A DNA stretch of 64,000 bases from positions 130,052 through 194,051 of the forward strand of contig JAPLEZ010000153.1 of the NCBI GenBank assembly GCA_026390935.1. Reading direction: 5' to 3'. Made by a program: the position numbers and the translations under genes. Origin of the DNA: Bacteroidota bacterium. Lineage in GTDB: Bacteria; Bacteroidota; Bacteroidia; Flavobacteriales_C; GCA-002722245. Positions 8,045 through 14,355 of this stretch are shown here, piece after piece. The notes beneath the pieces were generated by a model. The model had not been told where the DNA came from, did not search any database, and saw only the letters and a list, made by a program, of their open reading frames with translations. Each line of letters starts with the position of its first letter. Positions within the stretch are counted from its first letter, which is position 1.

Positions 8045-8418
8045 TTCTTTTCCACTTTTTTCTTCACCACCTTTCTATCCTTATCCACAATTTTCCCTTC
8101 GTTTTTTCCTAAATCTCTTCCCCACTTTGCAATTTCTTCCAGCATGGGAATCATTGTTTTTCCAAATGCAGTTAAGCTGTACTCTACTTTAGGGGGAATT
8201 TCAGCGTATACTTTTCTTTTGATTATACCGTCTTCTTCCAAACTTTTTAACTGCAGGCTCAGCATTTTTTCGGTGATGTCGGGAATGTGTTTTTTTATTT
8301 CATTGAAGCGTTTGGTGTCGTTTCTGAGATACCAAAGAATAACCGTTTTCCATTTCCCTCCTATGTAATGCATGGTGATATCCAATGCGCAGTGGAACTC
8401 TTTTCCCCACAAAAGCAC
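8041..8418 (-). CDS. HxlR-family transcriptional regulator
   Basis: A 125-residue winged-helix regulator of the HxlR family. The family hallmarks are visible: CALDITMHYIGGKWKTVILW near the N-terminus, RFNEIKKHIPDITEKMLS as the recognition region, and a wing with VEYSLTAFGK. The C-terminus is a lysine-rich tail. The start is GTG at 8416-8418; a TTG two codons further in is also possible, and no ATG fits. It is transcribed away from the membrane protein and oxidoreductase genes at 8555-9578, which it probably controls. Family members often sense quinones, aldehydes or redox changes; the signal here is not known. Confidence 0.88.
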   Translation of the reverse strand: MLLWGKEFHCALDITMHYIGGKWKTVILWYLRNDTKRFNEIKKHIPDITEKMLSLQLKSLEEDGIIKRKVYAEIPPKVEYSLTAFGKTMIPMLEEIAKWGRDLGKNEGKIVDKDRKVVKKKVEKK

Positions 8419-8440
8419 TTTTTTTTCTTTAAATCACAAT

Positions 8441-8526
8441 ACAGTCATTAGTTACAGTAGGTGTGTTTGTTTACAGTTCTTGCAAATATGACATTTACTT
8501 TTTTCCTTTACTATACTTATTACAGT
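8441..8526. promoter_or_regulatory. Repeated TTACAGT/ACAGT motifs in the HxlR divergent region
   Basis: TTACAGT occurs at 8452-8458, 8471-8477 and 8520-8526, with a shorter ACAGT at 8441-8445. They lie in the 136-base gap between the divergent HxlR gene and the gene at 8555. Direct repeats here could be regulator sites; binding is inferred from location alone. Confidence 0.35.
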
Positions 8527-8554
8527 TGAAGTCAAAATTAAATTAAATAGTAAC

Positions 8555-8920
8555 ATGATGGAAAAAGTTTTGCAATACCTCCCTCATTTCATAGTGGGAT
8601 TGGGTGTGTGGACAGCCCTCAATGGTGTGTTGCATGAAATTTTTGTTTTACTGTCGGATCACGCCAAACAATATGATAGAAATTTATTGCGCTTATTGGT
8701 GGATGGATTAATATTGATGTTTGCCGGTACTATTATGATTTTTTTATTTTCAGGTTTAAAAAATGGAGCGAGAATTTTCTTTATTATCGGCCTCATTTGT
8801 TCAATCACAATGGTTATATATTGTGCGTTGATTTGGCCTTTCTTACCAGCTTTTATAATAGCTATTTTACATTTAATTTCTATTTTTCTACTCTCTTATT
8901 CGTTAATTACTAAATCTTAA
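8555..8920 (+). CDS. Small four-helix membrane protein, function unknown
   Basis: A 121-residue, very hydrophobic protein with about four predicted membrane helices (roughly 10-30, 48-67, 72-92 and 95-117). I recognise no motif. It starts at the first of two adjacent ATG codons (8555 or 8558). It is divergent from the HxlR regulator and four bases upstream of the F420-type oxidoreductase gene, so it is probably co-transcribed with the latter and controlled by HxlR. Confidence 0.7.
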   Translation: MMEKVLQYLPHFIVGLGVWTALNGVLHEIFVLLSDHAKQYDRNLLRLLVDGLILMFAGTIMIFLFSGLKNGARIFFIIGLICSITMVIYCALIWPFLPAFIIAILHLISIFLLSYSLITKS

Positions 8921-8924
8921 AAAT

Positions 8925-9578
8925 ATGAACATTGCAGTATTAGGTACAGGAATGGTTGGTGATATGATTGCCTCCAAATTGATTTCTTTAGGTCACAAAG
9001 TGATGATGGGTTCACGAACAGCAAACAACGAAAAAGCATTGGCCTGGTGCGCTAAGTCGGGTGCTAATGCATCGCAAGGCACTTTTGGGGACGCAGCTCA
9101 ATTCGCGACTATCGTTTTCAACTGCACTAAGGGTATGAACACTCTCGATGCTTTGAACTTGGCTGGAAGTGCAAATTTAAAAGGTAAAATTTTGATTGAT
9201 ATTTCCAATCCTCTGGATTTCAGCAAAGGTATGCCTCCAGTGCTTTCTATAGTTAACGACAATTCGTTGGGCGAAGAAATTCAAAAGCTTTTTCCGGAAA
9301 CTAAAGTGGTGAAAACCTTAAACACATTAAATTGTCAGTTGATGGTGAACCCAGCTTTATTAAACAATGGCGATCACAACATTTTTGTTAGCGGAAATTC
9401 AGCAGAAGCAAAATCTGAAGTGGTGAATTTATTGCACACTTTTGGATGGATTAAAGAAAACATCATCGATTTAGGAGATATCACTACTGCTAGAGGTACT
9501 GAGCAATTACTGCCAGTTTGGGTAAGGTTGTATGGAGCTTTTGGATCTCCAATGTTCCAATTTAAAATAGTGAAGTAA
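8925..9578 (+). CDS. NADPH-dependent F420 reductase-like protein (NAD(P)-binding)
   Basis: A 217-residue Rossmann protein with the dinucleotide motif GTGMVGD at residues 7-13 and the MGSRT segment that contacts the NADPH phosphate in the F420H2:NADP oxidoreductase / coenzyme F420-dependent family. Bacteroidetes generally lack F420, so the electron partner is more likely a flavin, quinone or other substrate; this is inference. The gene follows a small membrane protein by four bases, and both lie opposite an HxlR regulator, a common arrangement for inducible redox enzymes. A strong inverted repeat follows the stop codon. Confidence 0.8.
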   Translation: MNIAVLGTGMVGDMIASKLISLGHKVMMGSRTANNEKALAWCAKSGANASQGTFGDAAQFATIVFNCTKGMNTLDALNLAGSANLKGKILIDISNPLDFSKGMPPVLSIVNDNSLGEEIQKLFPETKVVKTLNTLNCQLMVNPALLNNGDHNIFVSGNSAEAKSEVVNLLHTFGWIKENIIDLGDITTARGTEQLLPVWVRLYGAFGSPMFQFKIVK

Positions 9579-9587
9579 TTTTTTAAT

Positions 9588-9651
9588 TTCCCGCAGATTA
9601 CACAGATCTTCACAGATAGCATTCTGTGAAGATCTGTGTAATCTGTGGGAA
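9588..9651. repeat. 29-bp hairpin between convergent genes
   Basis: The arms 9588-9616 and 9623-9651 pair at 28 of 29 positions (the remaining pair is G-U in RNA) around a six-base loop. It lies between the stop codons of two convergent genes and probably terminates both. The core gcagattacacagat resembles a palindromic repeat widely scattered in Bacteroidetes intergenic DNA. Confidence 0.8.
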
Positions 9652-9657
9652 CATTAA

Positions 9658-9897
9658 CTATTTTATCAACGCTTCAATTTTCGTTGCCAATTGAACATCT
9701 TTATCAGTTACAATTTGTCCAGCACTATGCGTGCTCAGTCGTATTTTAACTGTGTTGTATGAATTTTCCCAATCGGGATGATGATCAGCTTTTTCAGCCA
9801 ATAGTGCTACTTTGGTCATAAAGCCAAAAGCTTCCACAAAATTTTTGAATTTAAAAGTAGCTTCCAGTGCGTTGTTATTTTCTTTGAAGTGTTGCAT
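9658..9897 (-). CDS. 4a-hydroxytetrahydrobiopterin dehydratase (pterin carbinolamine dehydratase)
   Basis: A 79-residue protein of the PCD/DCoH family, which dehydrates 4a-hydroxytetrahydropterin in the recycling of the cofactor of aromatic amino acid hydroxylases. The active-site signature EKADHHPDW is intact. I chose the ATG at 9895-9897, giving a start MQHFKENN; an upstream in-frame ATG at 9921 would add eight hydrophobic residues not expected in the family. No phenylalanine hydroxylase gene is in the window. It converges with the F420-type gene across a 29-bp hairpin and is divergent from the osmC remnant. Confidence 0.85.
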   Translation of the reverse strand: MQHFKENNNALEATFKFKNFVEAFGFMTKVALLAEKADHHPDWENSYNTVKIRLSTHSAGQIVTDKDVQLATKIEALIK

Positions 9898-9995
9898 ATC
9901 ATCAAGTATAAATAAAATCAATTGTTCTTAAGTTGAAAGTATCAAAAAAGTGACTAATTATGTCGAATCATTTTTAAACTTAAAAAATCATAGAT

Positions 9996-10406
9996 ATGAA
10001 AAGAACAGCAACAGCACATTGGGCCGGATCAGGTAAAGAAGGAAAAGGAACGGTTTCCACACAAAGCACAGTATTAAACAACAACCAATATTCTTATTTG
10101 TCTCGTTTTGAGTAAGGGGTTGGAACCAATCCAGAAGAATTAGTGGCTGCAGCACATTCAGGATGTTTTGCAATGAAATTGAGTTTCGTATTGGGTGCAG
10201 CAGGATTCACTCCTGATACTTTGGATGTTACTTGTGAAATTACTTTGGATGCAGGAGCAATCACTCAGTCAGCTTTGAAATTAACAGCAAAAGTTCCTGG
10301 AATTTCTGCAGAGAAATTTGCTGAAGCGGCTAAAGAGGCAAAAGAGAACTGTCCGATTTCAAAATTGTTGAACACCAATATCACTTTGGAATATACTTTG
10401 GCGTAA
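9996..10406 (+). pseudogene. OsmC-family peroxidase gene with an in-frame TAA at codon 40
   Basis: Read through one stop, 9996-10406 encodes a full-length 136-codon OsmC protein, beginning MKRTATAHWAGSGKEGKGTV and ending in EYTLA. Both redox cysteines are kept: C57 in AHSGCF and C119 in KENCP. OsmC enzymes reduce organic hydroperoxides. Codon 40 (10113-10115) is TAA, between SRFE and GVGTNPEEL, where relatives have an acidic residue or glycine; one base change from GAA would explain it. The frame is the same on both sides. A GTG at 10143 could restart translation, but the product would lack the N-terminal strands. Either the gene is newly inactivated or the base is a sequence error. A terminator follows. 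Confidence 0.85.
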
Positions 10407-10426
10407 GTCGAAAAATTATTGAGATC

Positions 10427-10459
10427 AAGCCTTTCTGGTTTTCCCGGGAAGGCTTTTTT
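10427..10459 (+). terminator. Rho-independent terminator after osmC
   Basis: A 12-bp stem (10427-10438 with 10444-10455, two G-U pairs) with a five-base loop, followed by a run of T residues. It lies 20 bases after the osmC stop. Confidence 0.75.
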
Positions 10460-10543
10460 GTTTGCAGAGTGAGTGTGAGAGTGGGGTTTGAGAAAACAGA
10501 AAGAGAGTGGTCGCTCTCGCTCTCACTCTCTTTTCTATTTTTG

Positions 10544-10616
10544 TGGTGCCTGCTGGAATTGAACCAGCGACACGCAGATTTTCAGTCTGCTGCTCTACCG
10601 ACTGAGCTAAGGCACC
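10544..10616 (-). tRNA. tRNA-Phe (anticodon GAA)
   Basis: On the minus strand a 73-base cloverleaf starts at 10616 with GGTGCCT and closes with AGGCACC plus discriminator A. The D arm reads GCTC...GAGC, the anticodon stem is GCAGA/TCTGC around the loop CTGAAAA (anticodon GAA at 10581-10583), and the T arm holds GGTTCAATTCC. The 3' CCA is not encoded and must be added by the CCA enzyme, as is usual in Bacteroidetes. No other tRNA is adjacent. Confidence 0.97.
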
Positions 10617-10698
10617 AATTTTAAAATAACGGAGGGCAAAACTAAGTATATTTTTCAAATAATAAAATATTAGCGTTTTTAATCTCTACAGAAAGGCA

Positions 10699-10706
10699 TA
10701 ACTTTG
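10699..10706 (+). promoter_or_regulatory. -7 promoter element of the coaX operon
   Basis: TAACTTTG fits TAnnTTTG. The -33 box is weak (a T-run around 10676-10681). The coaX ATG at 10711 begins four bases after the element, exactly as for the GbsR gene, which suggests a leaderless transcript. Confidence 0.5.
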
Positions 10707-10710
10707 AGAG

Positions 10711-11436
10711 ATGCGTTTGGCTATCGATATAGGAAATACAAATACCAAAGTGGGCTGGTTTCAAGGTAAAGAACTCAGTGATAACAGGGTTTTTGAAGCT
10801 TTTCCTGAAGATGAATTGCTGCAGCTGATCAATGATAAAAAGTGCGAAAGAGCCATTATTTCATCTGTAAAAAAGTTATCTCCAGAATTTCTGAAGGCCA
10901 TCGCCCAAAAGCAGGTTTTGCTCTTTTCGGCGCAAACTGCTCTTCCTATAGAGATTGATTATGCCACACCACAAACGCTGGGCGTTGATCGCATTGCTGC
11001 GGCAGTAGGCGTTAAAGCGCTTTTTCCTGCTGAAAATGTGCTGTGCTTCGATTTCGGATCCTGTATTACTACTGAGTTTGTGGATGCGGCTGGAGTATAC
11101 AAAGGAGGTTCCATTGCCCCTGGCATGCAACTTCGATTTAAATCCATGCATACTTTTACCGACAAACTCCCGTTAATAGCCCCACAACAGTTTTTGACAC
11201 CAGCAATAACCGGTAATAGCACAGAAAGCTGCATGATTTCAGGAGTAGTGAATGGGATTTTGTTTGAAATTCAAGGGATGATCTCCACATATCAGCTGAA
11301 ATATGCCAATTTAAAAGTACTATTTACAGGTGGAGATGCTTCATATTTTGAAAGCCTGTTAAATATGAAGATATTTGCCGACCCTCATCTCGTTTTAAAG
11401 GGCTTAAATGAAATATTAGAATACAATGCGGATTAA
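10711..11436 (+). CDS. coaX: Type III pantothenate kinase
   Basis: A 241-residue ASKHA-fold kinase that phosphorylates pantothenate in the first step of coenzyme A synthesis, in the cytoplasm. The type III motifs are present: the phosphate loop DIGNTN at 6-11, TPQTLGVDR at 86-94, DFGSCITTE at 114-122 and GGSIAPG at 132-138. Length matches the family. It heads an operon with an outer-membrane barrel gene (11-base overlap) and lptC, an arrangement often seen in Bacteroidetes. The ATG follows a -7 element by four bases. Confidence 0.95.
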   Translation: MRLAIDIGNTNTKVGWFQGKELSDNRVFEAFPEDELLQLINDKKCERAIISSVKKLSPEFLKAIAQKQVLLFSAQTALPIEIDYATPQTLGVDRIAAAVGVKALFPAENVLCFDFGSCITTEFVDAAGVYKGGSIAPGMQLRFKSMHTFTDKLPLIAPQQFLTPAITGNSTESCMISGVVNGILFEIQGMISTYQLKYANLKVLFTGGDASYFESLLNMKIFADPHLVLKGLNEILEYNAD

Positions 11437-12721
11437 ACTTTTTGCGATTTTAGTGCTCAGTTATTTTACCTCTTTCTCACAAGGTGGAGCTAATTCAGTG
11501 TATTCTCAGTATGGGATGGGGATTTTGTATCCGCATCAGTTCGGACAAAGTTTCGGCATGGGAAATACCGGAATTGCAATGAGCAATCCTTTAAACATTA
11601 ATTTATTTAATCCAGCTTCTGTAGCGGATATTAAATACGTGACTTTTGATATCAACATAGTGTCAAATAGTTTTACAGCTAAAGACGGTATCAATACTCC
11701 AGCATCCTATACTGATGCCTCCATGGGAACGATGGGTGTAGCTATACCTTTGCTGAAAAACTGGGGAATGTTTGGAGGACTAACTCCTTATTCTTCTATG
11801 GGCTACAGATTGAAAAATTCCTACACCGACCCTAATTTGGGTGCGCTTACCGATTTTTACCACGGAGCCGGAGGTATCAACTCCGTTTTTTTAGGAACTG
11901 GTTACCGATTTAAAAATATATCTGTTGGCGCAAAAGCCAATTATTTATCAGGTACTCTGTTACAAGATAGACTTAGAGTGATAAGTTCTCCCGGATATTT
12001 TAATTCTTATGTGCAAAACAAATACGTGTTTTCTAGTTTAACTTTTGATGCGGGATTGCAATATCATATCAACGTAAATGAAAATTTAACTATTACGCTT
12101 GGGGCCGTTTATGGATTGCAGCAAAGTATGAATGTTAAATCTACTGAACGTGCATTAAGCACCACGCAAACACAATTGTTAGATACGGGGGCAGTTTATT
12201 ACAATATAAAGAGCGTGATTTATGATAATTCGGCAAATCCTATGAAATCTACCTTGACCTACCCTCAATATTTTGGTGGAGGTGTTGCTATGAATTTCAA
12301 AGAGAAATTAACGCTTACTTTCGACTACAAGCAACAAGAATGGCAGCAGTTTGAAATGAGCAGTTCATCTACTACCGGTCGAAACTACAATTTTGGAGCG
12401 GAGTGGATTCCCAATAAAAATTCGGTAGGGTCCGAAAATTTCCACAAAAGAGTAGCTTATCGCATGGGCTTGAGATACGCTAATTTGCCTATAACCATCA
12501 ACAATACCAACGTAACGGATTTCGGATTCAATTTTGGAGTTGCCTTGCCTTTGCGCAAATTGAAATATGAAAGGGAGTTGTTTGGATCATACATCAACAT
12601 TGGCGTTGAAGCTGGTAGAAGAGGAAGTTTAACCAATGGATTGGTGCAGGAAACTTACGGAAAAATAAATGTCGGATTTACCTTTAACGATAAGTGGTTC
12701 ATCAAGCGTAAATTTGACTAA
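11426..12721 (+). CDS. Outer-membrane beta-barrel protein (FadL/PorV-like appearance)
   Basis: A 431-residue protein with a signal peptide (about residues 1-18, ending SFSQ) and a body of amphipathic strands rich in aromatic and glycine residues. The N-terminal MGNTGIAMSNPLNINLFNPAS is the kind of segment seen in FadL- and PorV-type barrels. The function is not known; a transport or surface role is inferred from the fold. It overlaps coaX by 11 bases and abuts lptC, and the same triplet occurs in other Bacteroidetes, so a link with outer-membrane biogenesis is possible. Confidence 0.75.
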   Translation: MRIKLFAILVLSYFTSFSQGGANSVYSQYGMGILYPHQFGQSFGMGNTGIAMSNPLNINLFNPASVADIKYVTFDINIVSNSFTAKDGINTPASYTDASMGTMGVAIPLLKNWGMFGGLTPYSSMGYRLKNSYTDPNLGALTDFYHGAGGINSVFLGTGYRFKNISVGAKANYLSGTLLQDRLRVISSPGYFNSYVQNKYVFSSLTFDAGLQYHINVNENLTITLGAVYGLQQSMNVKSTERALSTTQTQLLDTGAVYYNIKSVIYDNSANPMKSTLTYPQYFGGGVAMNFKEKLTLTFDYKQQEWQQFEMSSSSTTGRNYNFGAEWIPNKNSVGSENFHKRVAYRMGLRYANLPITINNTNVTDFGFNFGVALPLRKLKYERELFGSYINIGVEAGRRGSLTNGLVQETYGKINVGFTFNDKWFIKRKFD

Positions 12722-13294
12722 ATGAAACGTGTTCAGTGTTTAAAGATTAATGTTCAAGGTTCAAGATTCTGTTGTCTTTTGATTTTTAACTTTTTACTCC
12801 TTTTCGCATCCTGTGAAAACGATATGACGGAAGTGGCCACTGCGACTTCTGAAAATAATTTCCCTTCCACCACTTATGTTGATTACGATGTGTTGTACAG
12901 CGATTCAGCCATTGTGAGAGTGCGGTTGAAGGGAAAAACAATGGAACAATACGATGGTGAAATCGCTCACGATGAATTTAAGGATGGCGTTCACCTCTGG
13001 TTTTTTGATCAGGAGAAAAAAGTAGAATCGGAAATGACCGCCAATTATGCCACGCGTAAGCGAACTTCCAATAAAATGGAGGCAAAGGGCAATGTGGTGG
13101 TGTTTAATAAAAAGGGAGAAAAATTAAATACCGAACAACTTACCTGGGATGTCAACACTAAAAAAATATATACCGAAGAGCACGTTCGAATTACCACCGC
13201 CGATAAAATCATAACTGGAAAAGGTTTAATCTCTGATGAAACGTTCACCAACTACAGGGTGAAAAACATTACGGGACAGATCAGGTTGCAGTAG
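12722..13294 (+). CDS. lptC: LPS export protein LptC (lipoprotein form)
   Basis: A 190-residue LptC-family protein, the bitopic or lipid-anchored component that takes LPS from the LptBFG transporter to LptA. Residues 17-30 are hydrophobic and end in FASC, a lipobox, so this version is probably lipidated. The OstA-like beta-jellyroll pattern follows: MTANYATRKRTSNKMEAKGN, then LTWDVNTKKIYTEEHVRI and the final GKGLISDETFTNYRVKNITG. The ATG is immediately next to the stop of the upstream barrel gene. No other lpt gene is nearby. Confidence 0.87.
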   Translation: MKRVQCLKINVQGSRFCCLLIFNFLLLFASCENDMTEVATATSENNFPSTTYVDYDVLYSDSAIVRVRLKGKTMEQYDGEIAHDEFKDGVHLWFFDQEKKVESEMTANYATRKRTSNKMEAKGNVVVFNKKGEKLNTEQLTWDVNTKKIYTEEHVRITTADKIITGKGLISDETFTNYRVKNITGQIRLQ

Positions 13295-13369
13295 GTATAA
13301 GTACTATATTTGATTTTACGATACGACATTATATAAAATCGCCTTTATGTTTTGTTGAACAATTTTGGA

Positions 13370-13377
13370 TAATTTTG
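13370..13377 (+). promoter_or_regulatory. Possible -7 element upstream of the 13489 gene
   Basis: TAATTTTG fits TAnnTTTG. The nearest TTTG (13351-13354) is only 15 bases upstream, shorter than usual, so this is a weak call. Confidence 0.35.
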
Positions 13378-13416
13378 CAGAAGAATTTTGGTCATTTGAA
13401 TATCAAAAGGACAGAG

Positions 13417-13439
13417 TTGTGTCATCATTGATGACACAA
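13417..13439. promoter_or_regulatory. Perfect 23-bp palindrome upstream of the 13489 gene
   Basis: TTGTGTCATCA (13417-13427), one central base, and TGATGACACAA (13429-13439) form a perfect dyad. A one-base loop is unsuitable for an RNA hairpin, so a dimeric DNA-binding protein site is more likely. It lies 49 bases before the ATG. I saw no second copy in the window. Confidence 0.45.
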
Positions 13440-13488
13440 TTGGAGATCGGAAGAGCTAAGGACATTGTTTTCATAATAAAATCATTGT

Positions 13489-14355
13489 ATGAATATTATT
13501 TTAAGAATCTCATTGTTGCTTTTACTATCTAACAGTCTTTTAGCGCAGGTTGGAAATATCTTTCCACCTTTTAAACCAGATCAGGCATTAAAAGAAATTT
13601 CCAGTTTTCAGTTTTATGATCAGGATACTACCTGGCATAAAGTTGAATTTTATTCGGAGGGATTGCTAAGATCTCAAAATGAATATTATAAATATGGTCC
13701 GATACTGGAATCAAAATATTATTTTGATGAGCGCAAACGTTTGGAAGTAGAAATTCATACTCATAAAGGGGTAAATGGTCAGGATAGCAGTAAAAAAAGC
13801 GTGTGGATGCTATATGATCAATACAATAATGTTTACTTAAGGAGGTATACAGACAGTATTTCCCATGAAAATCCTAATCAAATGATTCAAACCGAATTCA
13901 TTAATTATGTTTATCAAGATGGGTTAATAGTTTCTTCCAATTTAATTTCTGAAAGTGGCTGGATGCTTCAAACGAGTCCAAATAAGTATGAATATGATAA
14001 AAAGAGGCGCATAAAAAAGGTTTTTGATCGCGATGTTGAAACGGGGCAATATAATTTGGCAAGGGAATTTTATTACGATAAGAAAGGCAATCATGTTAAA
14101 ACTATCATACCTCATTATAGCTATAAAATGGAGTTAGGAATTAGAGTAGATATGCCCGCTGACAGTGATTCATTGTTTTTTATTTACAATTCAAAACAAC
14201 AATTAATTGAAGCAAAAGAATCTTTCACTTCATTTGAGAAGCAAGAAATAGTAGTTAAATACAATTATGATTTAGAAGGAAGATTGATTACAATTTTCAA
14301 AACGATCAGAGAGGGTGATAGAGTATTTTATGAAAATCAATATTTGAAATATTAA
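13489..14355 (+). CDS. Secreted protein with YD-like tyrosine-rich strands, function unknown
   Basis: A 288-residue protein with a clear signal peptide (about residues 1-20, ending LLAQ). The mature part carries several imperfect repeats of the type YxYDxxxR..., for example YEYDKKRRIKKVF, FYYDKKGNHVKTI and YNYDLEGRLITIF, which resemble the strand repeats of RHS/YD proteins and similar Bacteroidetes surface proteins. There is no T9SS sorting domain and no catalytic motif. It stands alone, with its own palindrome and a possible promoter upstream. Its stop touches the stop of the convergent mfd gene with no room for a terminator. Confidence 0.7.
   Translation: MNIILRISLLLLLSNSLLAQVGNIFPPFKPDQALKEISSFQFYDQDTTWHKVEFYSEGLLRSQNEYYKYGPILESKYYFDERKRLEVEIHTHKGVNGQDSSKKSVWMLYDQYNNVYLRRYTDSISHENPNQMIQTEFINYVYQDGLIVSSNLISESGWMLQTSPNKYEYDKKRRIKKVFDRDVETGQYNLAREFYYDKKGNHVKTIIPHYSYKMELGIRVDMPADSDSLFFIYNSKQQLIEAKESFTSFEKQEIVVKYNYDLEGRLITIFKTIREGDRVFYENQYLKY

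Noticed and set aside
7927-8112. 61-residue frame across the inverted repeat at 7920-8044
   Set aside because: It reads through both arms of the palindrome and into the HxlR gene.
10425-10658. 77-residue minus-strand frame
   Set aside because: It runs across tRNA-Phe and the osmC terminator.
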